Below, in pieces: positions 33,972-40,996 of a DNA stretch of 40,996 bases. The DNA is from CAXTTV01 sp964247295 (lineage in GTDB: Bacteria > Chloroflexota > Ktedonobacteria > Ktedonobacterales > Ktedonobacteraceae). The notes beneath the pieces are model-generated. The model worked only from the letters and a program-made list of their open reading frames with translations. It was not told the DNA's origin and ran no database searches. The translations under genes were made by a program, and so were the position numbers. Numbering within the stretch: the stretch's first letter is position 1; each line of letters starts with the position of its first letter. Where the stretch lies: positions 1-40,996 of the forward strand of contig CAXTTV010000020.1 of NCBI GenBank assembly GCA_964247295.1, in the 5' to 3' direction.

Positions 33972-34598
33972 TTATCCTTTTGATGGATTTGCCGCTTGTT
34001 CAACAGGCTTCTTGTATATCTGAGCCTCATCGCTAGAGGGAAGAGGGGGCAGGGTACTTTCGTCCATGCTTTTGTGCATCATGGGCAAAACAAATAGCAC
34101 ATTACCCAGGCCGAAAAGTGTCCCCGTCAGCGTACGCAGCTCCCATGTACTCTCGCGCCAGCCGAACATCTGCGTAATCCCATCCCAGGCCATTGGGAGG
34201 AGCATCAGTATCCAGAGCCACCAGGGGATCGCTGGCAGGCGTTTCTTTGTGAGCACAAAGAGCAGACTTCCCAGAAACATTGAGCTGTAAATCGAGAAGT
34301 TGCGAGCGCAGAAGCCCAGTTGATGGCCGAAGATATAGAAGGAGTGCGAAGGGATCTGGGCGCAGACCAGATGGAGCGAATAGAACAGCGGACGAGCAAT
34401 GCTATCCAATCCAAAGAAAAACAGAAAAGGAACAGAGAGCGCTCCAAAGACCAGCAGACCTAGAAAGATTGTGAGACCAGTTGCCCAGTGATGTATGAGA
34501 AAAAGATTAACCTGGTACGCAGCTATCTCAAAGCGCTGTTTGCGCAAAGATCGCTGTCCAGATGCATGTTGTAGGTGACCCTGTTGATGGATTGCCAT
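33972..34598 (-). CDS. DUF2085 membrane protein
   Basis: This 208-residue protein has five or so hydrophobic segments. The segment LVCAQIPSHSFYIFGHQLGF, then CARNFSIYSSMFLG, is the characteristic DUF2085 signature, in which the usual CHQ.p.RSf...lC.RC.GiY pattern is recognisable with some substitutions. Function of the family is unknown. ATG 34598 is chosen because GAGGAG lies about 8 nt upstream; the frame extends further but without a start signal. It lies 16 nt after the DUF836 gene and 15 nt before mtaB. Confidence 0.82.
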   Translation of the reverse strand: MAIHQQGHLQHASGQRSLRKQRFEIAAYQVNLFLIHHWATGLTIFLGLLVFGALSVPFLFFFGLDSIARPLFYSLHLVCAQIPSHSFYIFGHQLGFCARNFSIYSSMFLGSLLFVLTKKRLPAIPWWLWILMLLPMAWDGITQMFGWRESTWELRTLTGTLFGLGNVLFVLPMMHKSMDESTLPPLPSSDEAQIYKKPVEQAANPSKG

Positions 34599-34614
34599 CG
34601 TATCTGCTCCTCTA

Positions 34615-34869
34615 TTAGTTCTGACCGAGGGCGGTCTCCACCTCGGGCAACTCAAATCGGCCTTCCAGCACTTCCTGATTATCTATCACGATCACCGGGA
34701 TGCGGTAGCGATAGCGCTCAAAAATTTCAGAGCTTTTGCGGATATCGATCTCAGTGAGCTCATAGTCTATCTCAGCAGCAGCCGCGTTCAAAAGCTCTCG
34801 CGCCTCATCGCAGAGGGAACAACCTGCCTTTGTATAGAACGTAACCTGTAGTACCCGATGCTCATTCAC
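34615..34869 (-). CDS. DUF836 glutaredoxin-like protein
   Basis: This 84-residue thioredoxin-fold protein has FYTKAGCSLCDEARELL with the C17-x-x-C20 redox pair, DIRKSSEIFERYRYRIPVI with the conserved cis-Pro, and a C-terminal helix. It matches the DUF836 group of small glutaredoxin-like proteins, whose partners are mostly unknown. The start is GTG at 34869, supported by AAGGAG 8 nt upstream; an ATG 4 nt further on is out of frame. It is the first gene of the operon with DUF2085, mtaB and the propeller lipoprotein. Confidence 0.88.
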   Translation of the reverse strand: MNEHRVLQVTFYTKAGCSLCDEARELLNAAAAEIDYELTEIDIRKSSEIFERYRYRIPVIVIDNQEVLEGRFELPEVETALGQN

Positions 34870-34973
34870 GTATGGTACTCCTTAGAAAATATCTTGATAG
34901 ATCATAGCATGTTGGGCGTGGGCTCGCAACCCTTCAGAAAGCCGACTGAATGGTATTAAAAGTGCTTACTATA

Positions 34974-35010
34974 GAGAAAAGGGAACAGGTTATGATAACC
35001 TGCCCCCTTT
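34974..35010 (-). terminator. Terminator of typA
   Basis: Read on the minus strand, AAAGGG, an internal loop, CAGGTTAT/ATAACCTG and CCCTTT form a two-part stem, followed by TCTC. It lies 14 nt past the typA stop codon. Confidence 0.8.
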
Positions 35011-35024
35011 CAGAAGTGGAAACG

Positions 35025-36872
35025 TTATTCAGACTCGCGGGCGCGGGAGCGCTCACGCTGGTTCAGATGGCGTTTGCGGAGGCGGATATTGAGCGGTGTC
35101 ACCTCGACAAGCTCGTCATTCTCAATAAAGTCCAGCGCCTGCTCCAGGCTCATCAGGATCGGAGGAGTCAACCGGACCGAGATATCGGAGGTTGAGGAGC
35201 GGATATTCGTCTTCTGCTTTTCTTTGCAGATGTTGATTTCCATATCGCTTGGTCGGTTATTGGTCCCGATAATCATGCCTTCATAGACAGGAGTGCCGGG
35301 CTCAATAAAGGTATTCCCATGCTGCTGGGCATTATTGAGACCATAGGTCATCGCACTGCCGGCCTCAGACGCGATCATCACGCCCAGACGGTTACTGCTA
35401 ATCTTGCCCTGCCAGGACTCGAAGCCAGCCAGCAGACTATTCATCGCGCCATTGCCCTGAGTCAGTGTCAGGAAAGCGTTACGGAAGCCAATCAGACCAC
35501 GGGTAGGGATCTGGTACTCCATCCGAACATTGCCGTTGCCATCGGTTGTCATATTGCTCAACTGAGCCTTGCGGGGAGCCAGAGCCTCGGTCAGCGCACC
35601 AATATAATTTTCGCGCGTATCGATTGTCAGGTGCTCAACAGGCTCCAGGGTATGTCCCCGCTCATCCTCGCGAGTGATAACCTCGGGGCGAGAGACCTGG
35701 AACTCATAGCCCTCGCGGCGCATCGTCTCGATCAAGACCGAGAGGTGAAGTTCGCCACGGCCAGAGACCACAAATTCGTCTGGTGAGCTGCCATCTTTAA
35801 CGCGAAGACTCACATTTGTCTCCAGCTCACGATAGAGGCGGGCGCGCAACTGACGAGAGGTCGGATACTTGCTTTCACGGCCAGCGAAGGGACTTGTATT
35901 TACCGAGAACGTCATCTTCAGGGTTGGCTCAGTAATCGCAATCGAGGGTAGGGCCTCAGGATTCTCAGGATCGGTAACCGTCTCGCCGATATTAGCGATC
36001 GAGATCCCCGTGAGCGAAACGATATCGCCCGCGATCGCCTTCTGGATCTCCACGCGCTTCAGACCATTGTAGGCCAGGACCAGATTCACCTTCTGGCGCG
36101 AAAGCTGTCCATCGCGATTAATCAGCGCGACCGGAGAAATGGGTGTAATTTGTCCACGGATGATGCGACCGATCGCGTACTTGCCCTTATAATCATCATA
36201 GTCCAGGGCCGTAACCAGCATCTGTAGAGGGCCTTCGACATCCACCTTTGGAGCGGGGATCGTATTGACAATCGTCTCAAAAAGTGGCTCCAGGCTCACC
36301 TGCTCATCATGAGGATCGAGCATCGCGACCCCATTGCGACCGATCGCGTAAAGGATCGGGAAATCAAGCTGGGAGTCGTGTTTAGCCAGTTCAAGGAAAA
36401 GCTCGTGGGTTTTCTCAATCACCTCATCGATACGGGCATCTTTACGATCGATCTTATTAATGATCACAATCGGTTTTAGATCGAGTTCAAGAGCCTTTTG
36501 CAGGACAAACCGGGTTTGAGGCATAGGACCCTCAGCCGCATCTATCAGCAGAATACAGCCATCGGCCATATTTAGAACCCGCTCCACCTCACCGCCAAAG
36601 TCGGCGTGTCCAGGGGTATCGATAATATTAATTTTCGTATCGTGATAGGTCACCGCCGTATTTTTCGCGAGGATAGTGATGCCGCGCTCACGCTCCTGAT
36701 CGTTGGAATCCATGATAAGCTCGCCTACCTGCTGGTTCTCGCGGAAGATATGGCTCTGTTTAAGCAGGCCATCGACCAGCGTTGTCTTTCCATGGTCAAC
36801 GTGCGCAATAATCGCGACATTGCGGAGCTCGGATCGCTCTATAAGCTTTTGTGTAGTTTCTGTCTGGGTCAT
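35025..36872 (-). CDS. typA: Ribosome-associated translational GTPase TypA/BipA
   Basis: This 615-residue GTPase binds the ribosome A site and supports 50S assembly and growth at low temperature or under stress. G motifs are clear: AHVDHGKTTL (G1), RGITI (G2), DTPGHADFGGEV (G3) and NKIDR (G4). Domains II, III and V follow (QMLVTALDYDDYKGKYAIGR, SGRGELHLSVLIETMRREGYEF), then the BipA-specific C-terminal domain (EPGTPVYEGMIIG, LRKRHLNQRERSR). The frame extends to 36938, but ATG 36872 starts the conserved protein and has AAGAAGAG upstream. It is a single gene with its own terminator. Confidence 0.96.
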   Translation of the reverse strand: MTQTETTQKLIERSELRNVAIIAHVDHGKTTLVDGLLKQSHIFRENQQVGELIMDSNDQERERGITILAKNTAVTYHDTKINIIDTPGHADFGGEVERVLNMADGCILLIDAAEGPMPQTRFVLQKALELDLKPIVIINKIDRKDARIDEVIEKTHELFLELAKHDSQLDFPILYAIGRNGVAMLDPHDEQVSLEPLFETIVNTIPAPKVDVEGPLQMLVTALDYDDYKGKYAIGRIIRGQITPISPVALINRDGQLSRQKVNLVLAYNGLKRVEIQKAIAGDIVSLTGISIANIGETVTDPENPEALPSIAITEPTLKMTFSVNTSPFAGRESKYPTSRQLRARLYRELETNVSLRVKDGSSPDEFVVSGRGELHLSVLIETMRREGYEFQVSRPEVITREDERGHTLEPVEHLTIDTRENYIGALTEALAPRKAQLSNMTTDGNGNVRMEYQIPTRGLIGFRNAFLTLTQGNGAMNSLLAGFESWQGKISSNRLGVMIASEAGSAMTYGLNNAQQHGNTFIEPGTPVYEGMIIGTNNRPSDMEINICKEKQKTNIRSSTSDISVRLTPPILMSLEQALDFIENDELVEVTPLNIRLRKRHLNQRERSRARESE

Positions 36873-36941
36873 GCTCTTCTTTTTAACCTGTTGAATAAAA
36901 CTTGTGAGTTGGATAATAGCTGGGACTTTATGAGGCATAAG

Positions 36942-36967
36942 AAAACCGGGACACTTGTTCGCCCGGT
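36942..36967 (-). terminator. Probable terminator of the VOC protein gene
   Basis: ACCGGG and CCCGGT form a 6-bp stem with an 11-nt loop; on the minus strand TTTTC follows. It is symmetrical, with A and T runs on both sides. Confidence 0.45.
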
Positions 36968-37142
36968 AAAAAAGACTGTGTTTTTCCTGCGTTTATGGTT
37001 ACTGCTCCCTATTGTATCCCCTGGGAGGCATCAACGTCAAGCGAGGGAGCGAAACATGGTACTCTAGCGAGCCTCTTTAGAGGGGCGCGCCAACGCTCTG
37101 TTATAGCAATTGGATCGGTGTTCTGACCGTTTTTACAAAATT

Positions 37143-37493
37143 TTAGTCGAGTTGATCATCGAACTCAACCAGATTATTATCGGGATCGCGGACAATAATG
37201 CCCCGCTGCCCCCATTGGGCTGGTTGGGGACCATCAGGTTCAATGCCTCGTGCTTGAAGATGGGCGCGGATCGCATCCAGATTTGACGAACCGATCTCAA
37301 TATGGAAATCTTCAGCGCGGTTCAACATTACCAGATTTAATCGCCCTGAGCCCAAGCGGATCACCGCGTTAAAACCGGGTTTTTCACGCTCAAGTTCCGC
37401 ACCTGGAAGGGCCATATACCAGGCTTTCGCGGCATTCAAATCCTTTACATGCACAGAAAGGCCCGTCAAAGATATAGAGTCAGAGTCTTCCAT
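37143..37493 (-). CDS. VOC/glyoxalase-like protein
   Basis: This 116-residue single-domain protein has the vicinal-oxygen-chelate fold: LTGLSVHVKDLNAAKAWYM at the start, LNLVMLNRAEDFHIEIG in the middle and GIIVRDPDNNLVEFDDQ at the end. The terminal E and the HIEI segment are typical metal-binding positions. The family includes glyoxalase I, dioxygenases and antibiotic-binding proteins, and the substrate cannot be inferred. ATG 37493 is preferred over the in-frame GTG at 37511, because GAGGAG lies between them. It follows the ArsR gene by 121 nt on the same strand but has no evident link to metal regulation. Confidence 0.85.
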   Translation of the reverse strand: MEDSDSISLTGLSVHVKDLNAAKAWYMALPGAELEREKPGFNAVIRLGSGRLNLVMLNRAEDFHIEIGSSNLDAIRAHLQARGIEPDGPQPAQWGQRGIIVRDPDNNLVEFDDQLD

Positions 37494-37614
37494 CTTTCTC
37501 CTCAGCGACACAAAGTAATTTTTACTGCCTCTATTCTCTTTTTATGATACCATTTTTCCAGGGTACGCGCTATCCAAAAACGGGAAACAGGATAATTGGT
37601 GGTTTGTCACGTGC

Positions 37615-37998
37615 TTAGCTCTCAAAAGGCTCAGAGGCATGGTTTTTACCAGTTACCAACAGCTCACGGATATGGGCGTCTACCAGACGGTAATACATCA
37701 TACGTCCTGAGCGGCGGACCGTTACCACATGTTGTTTGCGAAGATTGCTAAGCTGGTGTGAGATCGTCGTATCGTCGCGTTTCATCGCCAGAGCCAGATC
37801 GCTCACGCAGAGCTCGCCCTGGGGAGCATAGAGGAGAGCATAAAGGATTTGGAGGCGAGTGGGATCGCTCAGCACACGAAAGAGGCCAGCGATCTTGCGG
37901 GCCTCCAATGTAGAAGGAATCGTATCGCGAACCTGCTCAAGAGAACTCATCTCTTCGGTAACATGTCTTTTCTGATGGTGCGACAGTATCTCTGGCAT
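37615..37998 (-). CDS. ArsR/SmtB-family zinc-sensing repressor
   Basis: This 127-residue winged-HTH repressor has the core ARKIAGLFRVLSDPTRLQIL, ELCVSDLALAMKRDDTTISH and VTVRRSGRMMYYRLVD. Its last helix carries D107, H109, H120 and E123. The D-x-H-x10-H-x2-E pattern is the alpha5 zinc site of SmtB (D104, H106, H117, E120), so zinc is the likely signal. SmtB-type proteins release DNA when zinc binds. AGGAG lies 6 nt before ATG 37998. It follows the ZnuA-type gene by 93 nt on the same strand, so the pair may be co-transcribed and autoregulated. Co2+ or Cd2+ sensing is possible. Confidence 0.9.
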   Translation of the reverse strand: MPEILSHHQKRHVTEEMSSLEQVRDTIPSTLEARKIAGLFRVLSDPTRLQILYALLYAPQGELCVSDLALAMKRDDTTISHQLSNLRKQHVVTVRRSGRMMYYRLVDAHIRELLVTGKNHASEPFES

Positions 37999-38091
37999 AC
38001 TTAGCTCCTGACGACCTCTCGCCTTGATATATTGTATCATATCGTACCGTTCGCGCCATCATGTTTTCTAAATTCAAAGCAGATCCCTGAT

Positions 38092-38997
38092 CTACTTGGC
38101 CAGGCCCTGCTCCAAATTGGTAAGCTGGTCGAGCATCCAGCTCTGATATGTTTTTTGAGGGGGCATTGTCTCCGTCACTGGGATCACCGGGATATGCGCG
38201 GCCTTCGCATCGTTCTGGAGCTTTGTCGTAACAGGAGAGACCGTCTGCTCATTATAGATCAGAACCTTTACCTGTTTGTTCTTCACCTGATTTTCCGTCG
38301 TAACCACAGTATTAGCGGGAGGATCGTTGCCCTCGGCCAGAGCCTTCTGAAACTCGATAGGAGTCTGAACGTTCAGTTCCATCGGCTCCGCCTGATAAAG
38401 ATAGATTGTCTCAGTCAGGCCGACCGAAGCCCCTTTATATCTGGTTTTAATCTTATTCATCAGAAGATGAATAGTATTCAGGGATTGCTTAAAGGATTGA
38501 AAATTCTTATCATAAGTAGCCGTATTGGAAGCATCCTTCAGCTTCAACGTATCTGTAATTTTTTGAGCTACCGCCTGAGCATTATCCACGTTGTACCAGA
38601 TATGTTCATTGTCCGGCAGCTTTGTAGGAGCGATATCGAAACCCTTGAGAACCGTACGGTCATTATTGGGAGAGGCTGAGAGCAGCTTATCCATCCAATC
38701 GTCATAGCCACCACTATTCTCAATCACCAGATTAGCCTTCGCGACCGCCTTCGCAGTATTGATGTTTGACTCGTATTCATGGGGGTCGACATTGGGGTCA
38801 GAAAGAATGCTCGTGACATTCACATGATCGCCACCGATCTGTTTCGCGATATCCCCATAGAAATTCTCAGCCGCCACCACTTGAAGGGTCGTTGAACCTG
38901 TAGAGGAGTTACTCGCAGAAGAGCCGCCGCAGGCGCTCAGCAGCAGAATTGCGGCGGAAAGAAAGAGAAAGAAAGGAAATGAATTCCTTAGAGACAT
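38092..38997 (-). CDS. Zinc/manganese ABC transporter substrate-binding lipoprotein (ZnuA-like)
   Basis: This 301-residue lipoprotein (lipobox LLSAC, C23) has the cluster A-I fold for metal capture: VVAAENFYGDIAKQIGG, SDPNVDPHEYE with H73, NEHIWYNV with H132, and ETMPP with E276. The third His of ZnuA is not obvious; GLTETIYLY places E196 there, as in a divergent branch of the family. No His-rich loop is present. Neither the permease nor the ATPase gene is in the window, so the partners are encoded elsewhere or the gene is an orphan. AGGAG precedes ATG 38997. The zinc-type ArsR gene follows directly. Confidence 0.88.
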   Translation of the reverse strand: MSLRNSFPFFLFLSAAILLLSACGGSSASNSSTGSTTLQVVAAENFYGDIAKQIGGDHVNVTSILSDPNVDPHEYESNINTAKAVAKANLVIENSGGYDDWMDKLLSASPNNDRTVLKGFDIAPTKLPDNEHIWYNVDNAQAVAQKITDTLKLKDASNTATYDKNFQSFKQSLNTIHLLMNKIKTRYKGASVGLTETIYLYQAEPMELNVQTPIEFQKALAEGNDPPANTVVTTENQVKNKQVKVLIYNEQTVSPVTTKLQNDAKAAHIPVIPVTETMPPQKTYQSWMLDQLTNLEQGLAK

Positions 38998-39033
38998 GTG
39001 GGTTCTCCTATACCGAAACTGTAAATGAAGAAT

Positions 39034-39064
39034 AATGATACCAGGTATCCTTAGTATAGATACC
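39034..39064. promoter_or_regulatory. Candidate metal-repressor operator before the ZnuA-like gene
   Basis: GATACC-A-GGTATC (39037-39049) is a perfect 6-bp inverted repeat, extended to 8 of 9 bp (39034-39052). A further GATACC half-site follows at 39059-39064, 22 bp from the first. The cluster overlaps the predicted -10 and start site of the gene, a good position for repression by the neighbouring ArsR protein. Confidence 0.55.
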
Positions 39065-39085
39065 ACATTCGCTATAGTGTGTCAA
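39057..39085 (-). promoter_or_regulatory. Promoter of the ZnuA-like gene
   Basis: On the minus strand a perfect -35 TTGACA (39080-39085) is followed after 17 bp by TATCTA (39057-39062). The start site would be near 39050, inside the candidate operator. Confidence 0.65.
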
Positions 39086-39179
39086 TGATATGTTGTCTCA
39101 TTAGAGGTAGACATAGAAAGGACGTGTGGAAATAGACGGAGTAGAATTCCATCAAGTGGAGGAGTTAGGGAAGGACTGT

Positions 39180-39247
39180 TTCCTGCTCACTATCATCCCT
39201 GATGGTTTTCCTATAGTCTTTATTTGTGGAGATAAAGTGAGCAGGAA
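39180..39247. repeat. 12-bp inverted repeat enclosing 44 bases, 3' of the HTH gene
   Basis: TTCCTGCTCACT (39180-39191) and AGTGAGCAGGAA (39236-39247) are perfect arms. The loop contains a smaller CATC/GATG hairpin. It lies 12 nt past the stop of the two-HTH gene. It may be a transcript 3' structure, a small RNA or a miniature element remnant; there is no T run on either side. Confidence 0.55.
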
Positions 39248-39259
39248 GGATAGAGGAAT

Positions 39260-39760
39260 TTACGGTTCGGGAGGGACAAGAGGGGGAGTGGTATCTTTAG
39301 CGCGAGTTGTCCGGCGTTTTGTGCGATGTGGGGAGGTAGAGGCAGATGGATTGGCTGCGGAAGTTTGTTGGCGAGAGACTTTTTCGCGGATCAAGGTGAT
39401 CTGTGAATGGACGGCTTGGCGAGACTGCTGAAGCTGTCGGGCGATTTCGGATGGTCGCTCACCGTCGACAAGATAACGGCAGATAGTAGCTTGTTTTGCC
39501 GTCAGCCCGATATCGGGATGTTCCAGGGCGGTTTTCGCGAGATCTTCCAATTCGCCGTAGCGGCTACGTCTATAATCGTTTAGATCAGTCACAGAGAAGA
39601 GCCAGCGGTCTACAACGCGTACTCCCGGAATTCTTCCTGCTTCAACCAGATGCATGAAGTGCCAGTAACTCAAATCAAGTTGTTTCGCGGCCTCATGCGT
39701 CGTCAACATTCCGTTCAGGTATTGCAGGTTATAATGAAGTTCTTCGCTCCTAAGGGCCAT
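39260..39760 (-). CDS. DNA-binding protein with excisionase-type and LuxR-type HTH domains
   Basis: This 166-residue protein combines two DNA-binding motifs. Residues 19-65 (LTTHEAAKQLDLSYWHFMHL, AGRIPGVRVVDRWLFSVTDL) form an excisionase/MerR-like winged HTH. Residues 84-130 (GLTAKQATICRYLVDGERPS, EIARQLQQSRQAVHSQITLI) resemble the HTH of LuxR or sigma region 4. The tail is basic and Pro/Ser/Thr-rich. No receiver or ligand domain is present, so activity may depend on abundance or a partner. ATG 39760 is chosen at the first conserved segment, with AAAGG about 10 nt upstream. Targets are unknown. Confidence 0.75.
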   Translation of the reverse strand: MALRSEELHYNLQYLNGMLTTHEAAKQLDLSYWHFMHLVEAGRIPGVRVVDRWLFSVTDLNDYRRSRYGELEDLAKTALEHPDIGLTAKQATICRYLVDGERPSEIARQLQQSRQAVHSQITLIREKVSRQQTSAANPSASTSPHRTKRRTTRAKDTTPPLVPPEP

Positions 39761-39972
39761 GCTAGACGCCTTTCTACGGATTGCCGTACTTTTATTTGCA
39801 AGGCGGACAAACGTAGTCAAACTGAGTATACCATACGCATAGATTTATCACAAGTATAGAATTTTTTTCTATGAAAATTGTATAACTTTTAATGTATATC
39901 TGAAGTTGTAAAAAAAAATAGAAGCGGTGTTCGCTTTATAATTGTAAAAAAGCACGTAGTAAGGAGAGACGC

Positions 39973-40003
39973 TTTGCAGGAGTATCATGAGACCTCCTGC
40001 AAA
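39973..40003. repeat. Hairpin 3' of the SCP2 gene
   Basis: TTTGCAGGAG and CTCCTGCAAA form a perfect 10-bp stem with an 11-nt loop. It lies 20 nt past the SCP2 stop codon. A T run is missing, so it is a non-canonical terminator or an mRNA end-protecting stem. Confidence 0.5.
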
Positions 40004-40023
40004 TGGGTACGTTCGTTGAGTGA

Positions 40024-40347
40024 TTAGGAATTGGTGTGAAAGAGCGTCGCGACCTTCATTGCCAGCATCATATCGCCCTGAAGTTTAAGTTTGCCACTCA
40101 TGAACGCACTGGTAGGATCAAGCTTGCCCTCGGCGATCGAGAGCCAGTTTTCATCGGAGATAGTAAACGAAACATCTGGTTTCTCGACGCCGCCAGCGAT
40201 TGTCTCGGCGGTGCCATCATGGACTTTTACAGCCCAGACGCCAGCCTGATCACCGGTGATATTCCATTGGAACGTTTTATCCATCCCAGAAGCGGCATTG
40301 GAATTCAGCCGGCTGGGCATCATCTCGAAGCTTTCTGCAACGGTCAT
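40024..40347 (-). CDS. SCP2 sterol-binding domain protein
   Basis: This 107-residue single-domain protein matches the SCP2 fold: NITGDQAGVWAVKVHDGTAE, KPDVSFTISDENWLSIAEGK and DPTSAFMSGKLKLQGDMMLA. SCP2 domains form a hydrophobic tunnel for lipids or acyl chains; in bacteria the ligand is usually unknown. ATG 40347 is used because AAAGGAG lies about 10 nt upstream. It is a stand-alone gene, divergent from the QueD-like gene. Confidence 0.9.
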   Translation of the reverse strand: MTVAESFEMMPSRLNSNAASGMDKTFQWNITGDQAGVWAVKVHDGTAETIAGGVEKPDVSFTISDENWLSIAEGKLDPTSAFMSGKLKLQGDMMLAMKVATLFHTNS

Positions 40348-40588
40348 TGTTGGAGAACTCCTTTTTCTACAAGCTAAGGAGAAAAATATCTCCCGTATTT
40401 GCACTTCTTAAGTATACAGCCGCTATTTCGTAAAGTCTAGTTTGCCAGTTAGCAAGTTAGCAAATTTGCGGATAGCGTTCCCTCTTTCTTGCCAGAGCTT
40501 TTCTATGGTATTCTAATTCTGATTTTTAGGAGTGATTAAATAGAATCTTTATGGGTAGAGTGCACTATAAAAGAATTGGAGCCCTCAC

Positions 40589-40996
40589 ATGGTGAGTGAT
40601 AGATTACGCAGAGTGAGAATCGAGGGTGGTTATCTCAACTTTAATTCCGCCCATTTTATTACCTATGGAGGTAAATGTGAGCGGCTGCATGGACACAATT
40701 ATGGTGTAGAGGTAGAAATTGAGGGTGAGTTGAACCAGGATAAGCTTGTGCTGGATTTTACGGTTTTAAAACGCCTGACCCGAGAGATATGCCGGACGAT
40801 CAATCATCGGTTTCTGCTCCCTGTCCATAACCCTCATCTACAAGTCCGATCGACCGACCAGGAATGGGAGATTGTATTTGAGGGGCGACGTTATATTTTT
40901 CCGCGCGAGGATGTTGTGGAGCTACCAATTGATAATTCAACTTCGGAGCGGTTAGCTGAGTATATTTGTAATCAGATCCTTCAGGCGTTACAACCA
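40589..40996 (+). CDS. 6-carboxytetrahydropterin synthase / 6-pyruvoyl-tetrahydropterin synthase family (QueD), 5' part
   Basis: The first 136 codons are present, and the frame is open to the window end. The product would convert dihydroneopterin triphosphate toward 6-carboxytetrahydropterin (queuosine route) or 6-pyruvoyl-tetrahydropterin. Zinc ligands are H22 (NSAHF), H34 and H36 (LHGHNYGVEVEIEGE). C30 in GGKCERLHGH is the catalytic cysteine. LDFTVLK, INHRF and STSERLAEYI match later family motifs. An insert of about 35 residues (NPHLQVRSTDQEWEIVFEG) sits before the last helix and is not in the shortest QueD proteins. GGAG lies about 8 nt before the ATG. No other queuosine genes are visible, so the pathway assignment is tentative. 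Confidence 0.85.
   Translation, partial: MVSDRLRRVRIEGGYLNFNSAHFITYGGKCERLHGHNYGVEVEIEGELNQDKLVLDFTVLKRLTREICRTINHRFLLPVHNPHLQVRSTDQEWEIVFEGRRYIFPREDVVELPIDNSTSERLAEYICNQILQALQP

Noticed and set aside
35319..35786. Plus-strand ORF opposite typA
   Set aside because: It mirrors a highly conserved GTPase; its composition follows the codon bias of the opposite strand.
38032..38679. Long plus-strand ORF opposite the ZnuA-like gene
   Set aside because: It is antisense to a clearly conserved lipoprotein gene and shows no family motif or ribosome site.
39126..39431. Plus-strand ORF of 101 residues
   Set aside because: It spans the 12-bp inverted repeat and overlaps the 3' end of the two-HTH gene, with no recognisable domain.
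40405..40588. preQ1 riboswitch before the QueD-like gene
   Set aside because: The expected short hairpin followed by an A-rich tail was not found; only a small tandem AGTTAGCA repeat is seen.

Overview
The window looks like a chromosomal segment of a Chloroflexota bacterium, most likely class Ktedonobacteria. This is inferred from gene style: a DUF5671-type membrane protein, a Uma2 nuclease, a very large zinc-ribbon membrane protein, PsbP-like and Vgb-like lipoproteins, moderate GC and good AGGAG-type ribosome binding sites. No rRNA, tRNA or CRISPR array was seen, and no taxonomic search could be run.

Layout. 1-2150 (minus): a partial NmrA-type oxidoreductase behind its MerR/GyrI-like regulator, a Nudix hydrolase, and a small tail-anchored protein with four 11-residue repeats. 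2717-5200: a Uma2 nuclease, a TenA/PqqC-fold protein and a NERD-domain protein. 5412-9418: de novo NAD synthesis (nadB-nadC, then nadA). nadB has a promoter followed by two matching AGTGT-N7-ACACT palindromes; a cluster of four perfect palindromes plus a separate hairpin separates nadC from nadA. 9488-13178 is accessory: an orphan IS200/IS605-type tnpB, two unknown genes (the upstream one frameshifted, coupled by ATGA to the downstream one), and an AT-rich HTH-acetyltransferase fusion gene preceded by a 14-bp direct repeat.

13233-18191: a PrxQ/Bcp peroxiredoxin, a lipoprotein, and an assimilatory sulfite reductase operon (sulfite reductase, precorrin-2 dehydrogenase/ferrochelatase, uroporphyrinogen-III methyltransferase). 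Its leader can form mutually exclusive helices. The operon makes both the enzyme and its siroheme cofactor. 18345-26177: an unknown HTH/zinc protein, a hotdog thioesterase, and two large polytopic membrane proteins. 26625-31362: an acidic protein of unknown function, an M14 carboxypeptidase and an S9 peptidase. 31410-34869 (minus): an operon of a DUF836 glutaredoxin-like protein, DUF2085, the tRNA-modifying MtaB and a beta-propeller lipoprotein. 35025-36872 (minus): the ribosome-associated GTPase TypA/BipA. 37143-38997 (minus): a VOC protein, an SmtB-type zinc-sensing ArsR repressor and a ZnuA-type metal-binding lipoprotein whose promoter carries a candidate operator. 39260-40996: a two-HTH DNA-binding protein, an SCP2-domain protein and the 5' part of a QueD/PTPS enzyme.

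Most of the window is ordinary metabolism. The signals most worth a second look are the paired operators before nadB, the palindrome cluster and hairpin before nadA, the sulfite reductase leader RNA, the zinc-sensor circuit, and three proteins that couple excisionase-like HTH domains to different C-terminal modules. I did not find a convincing complete new multi-gene system.
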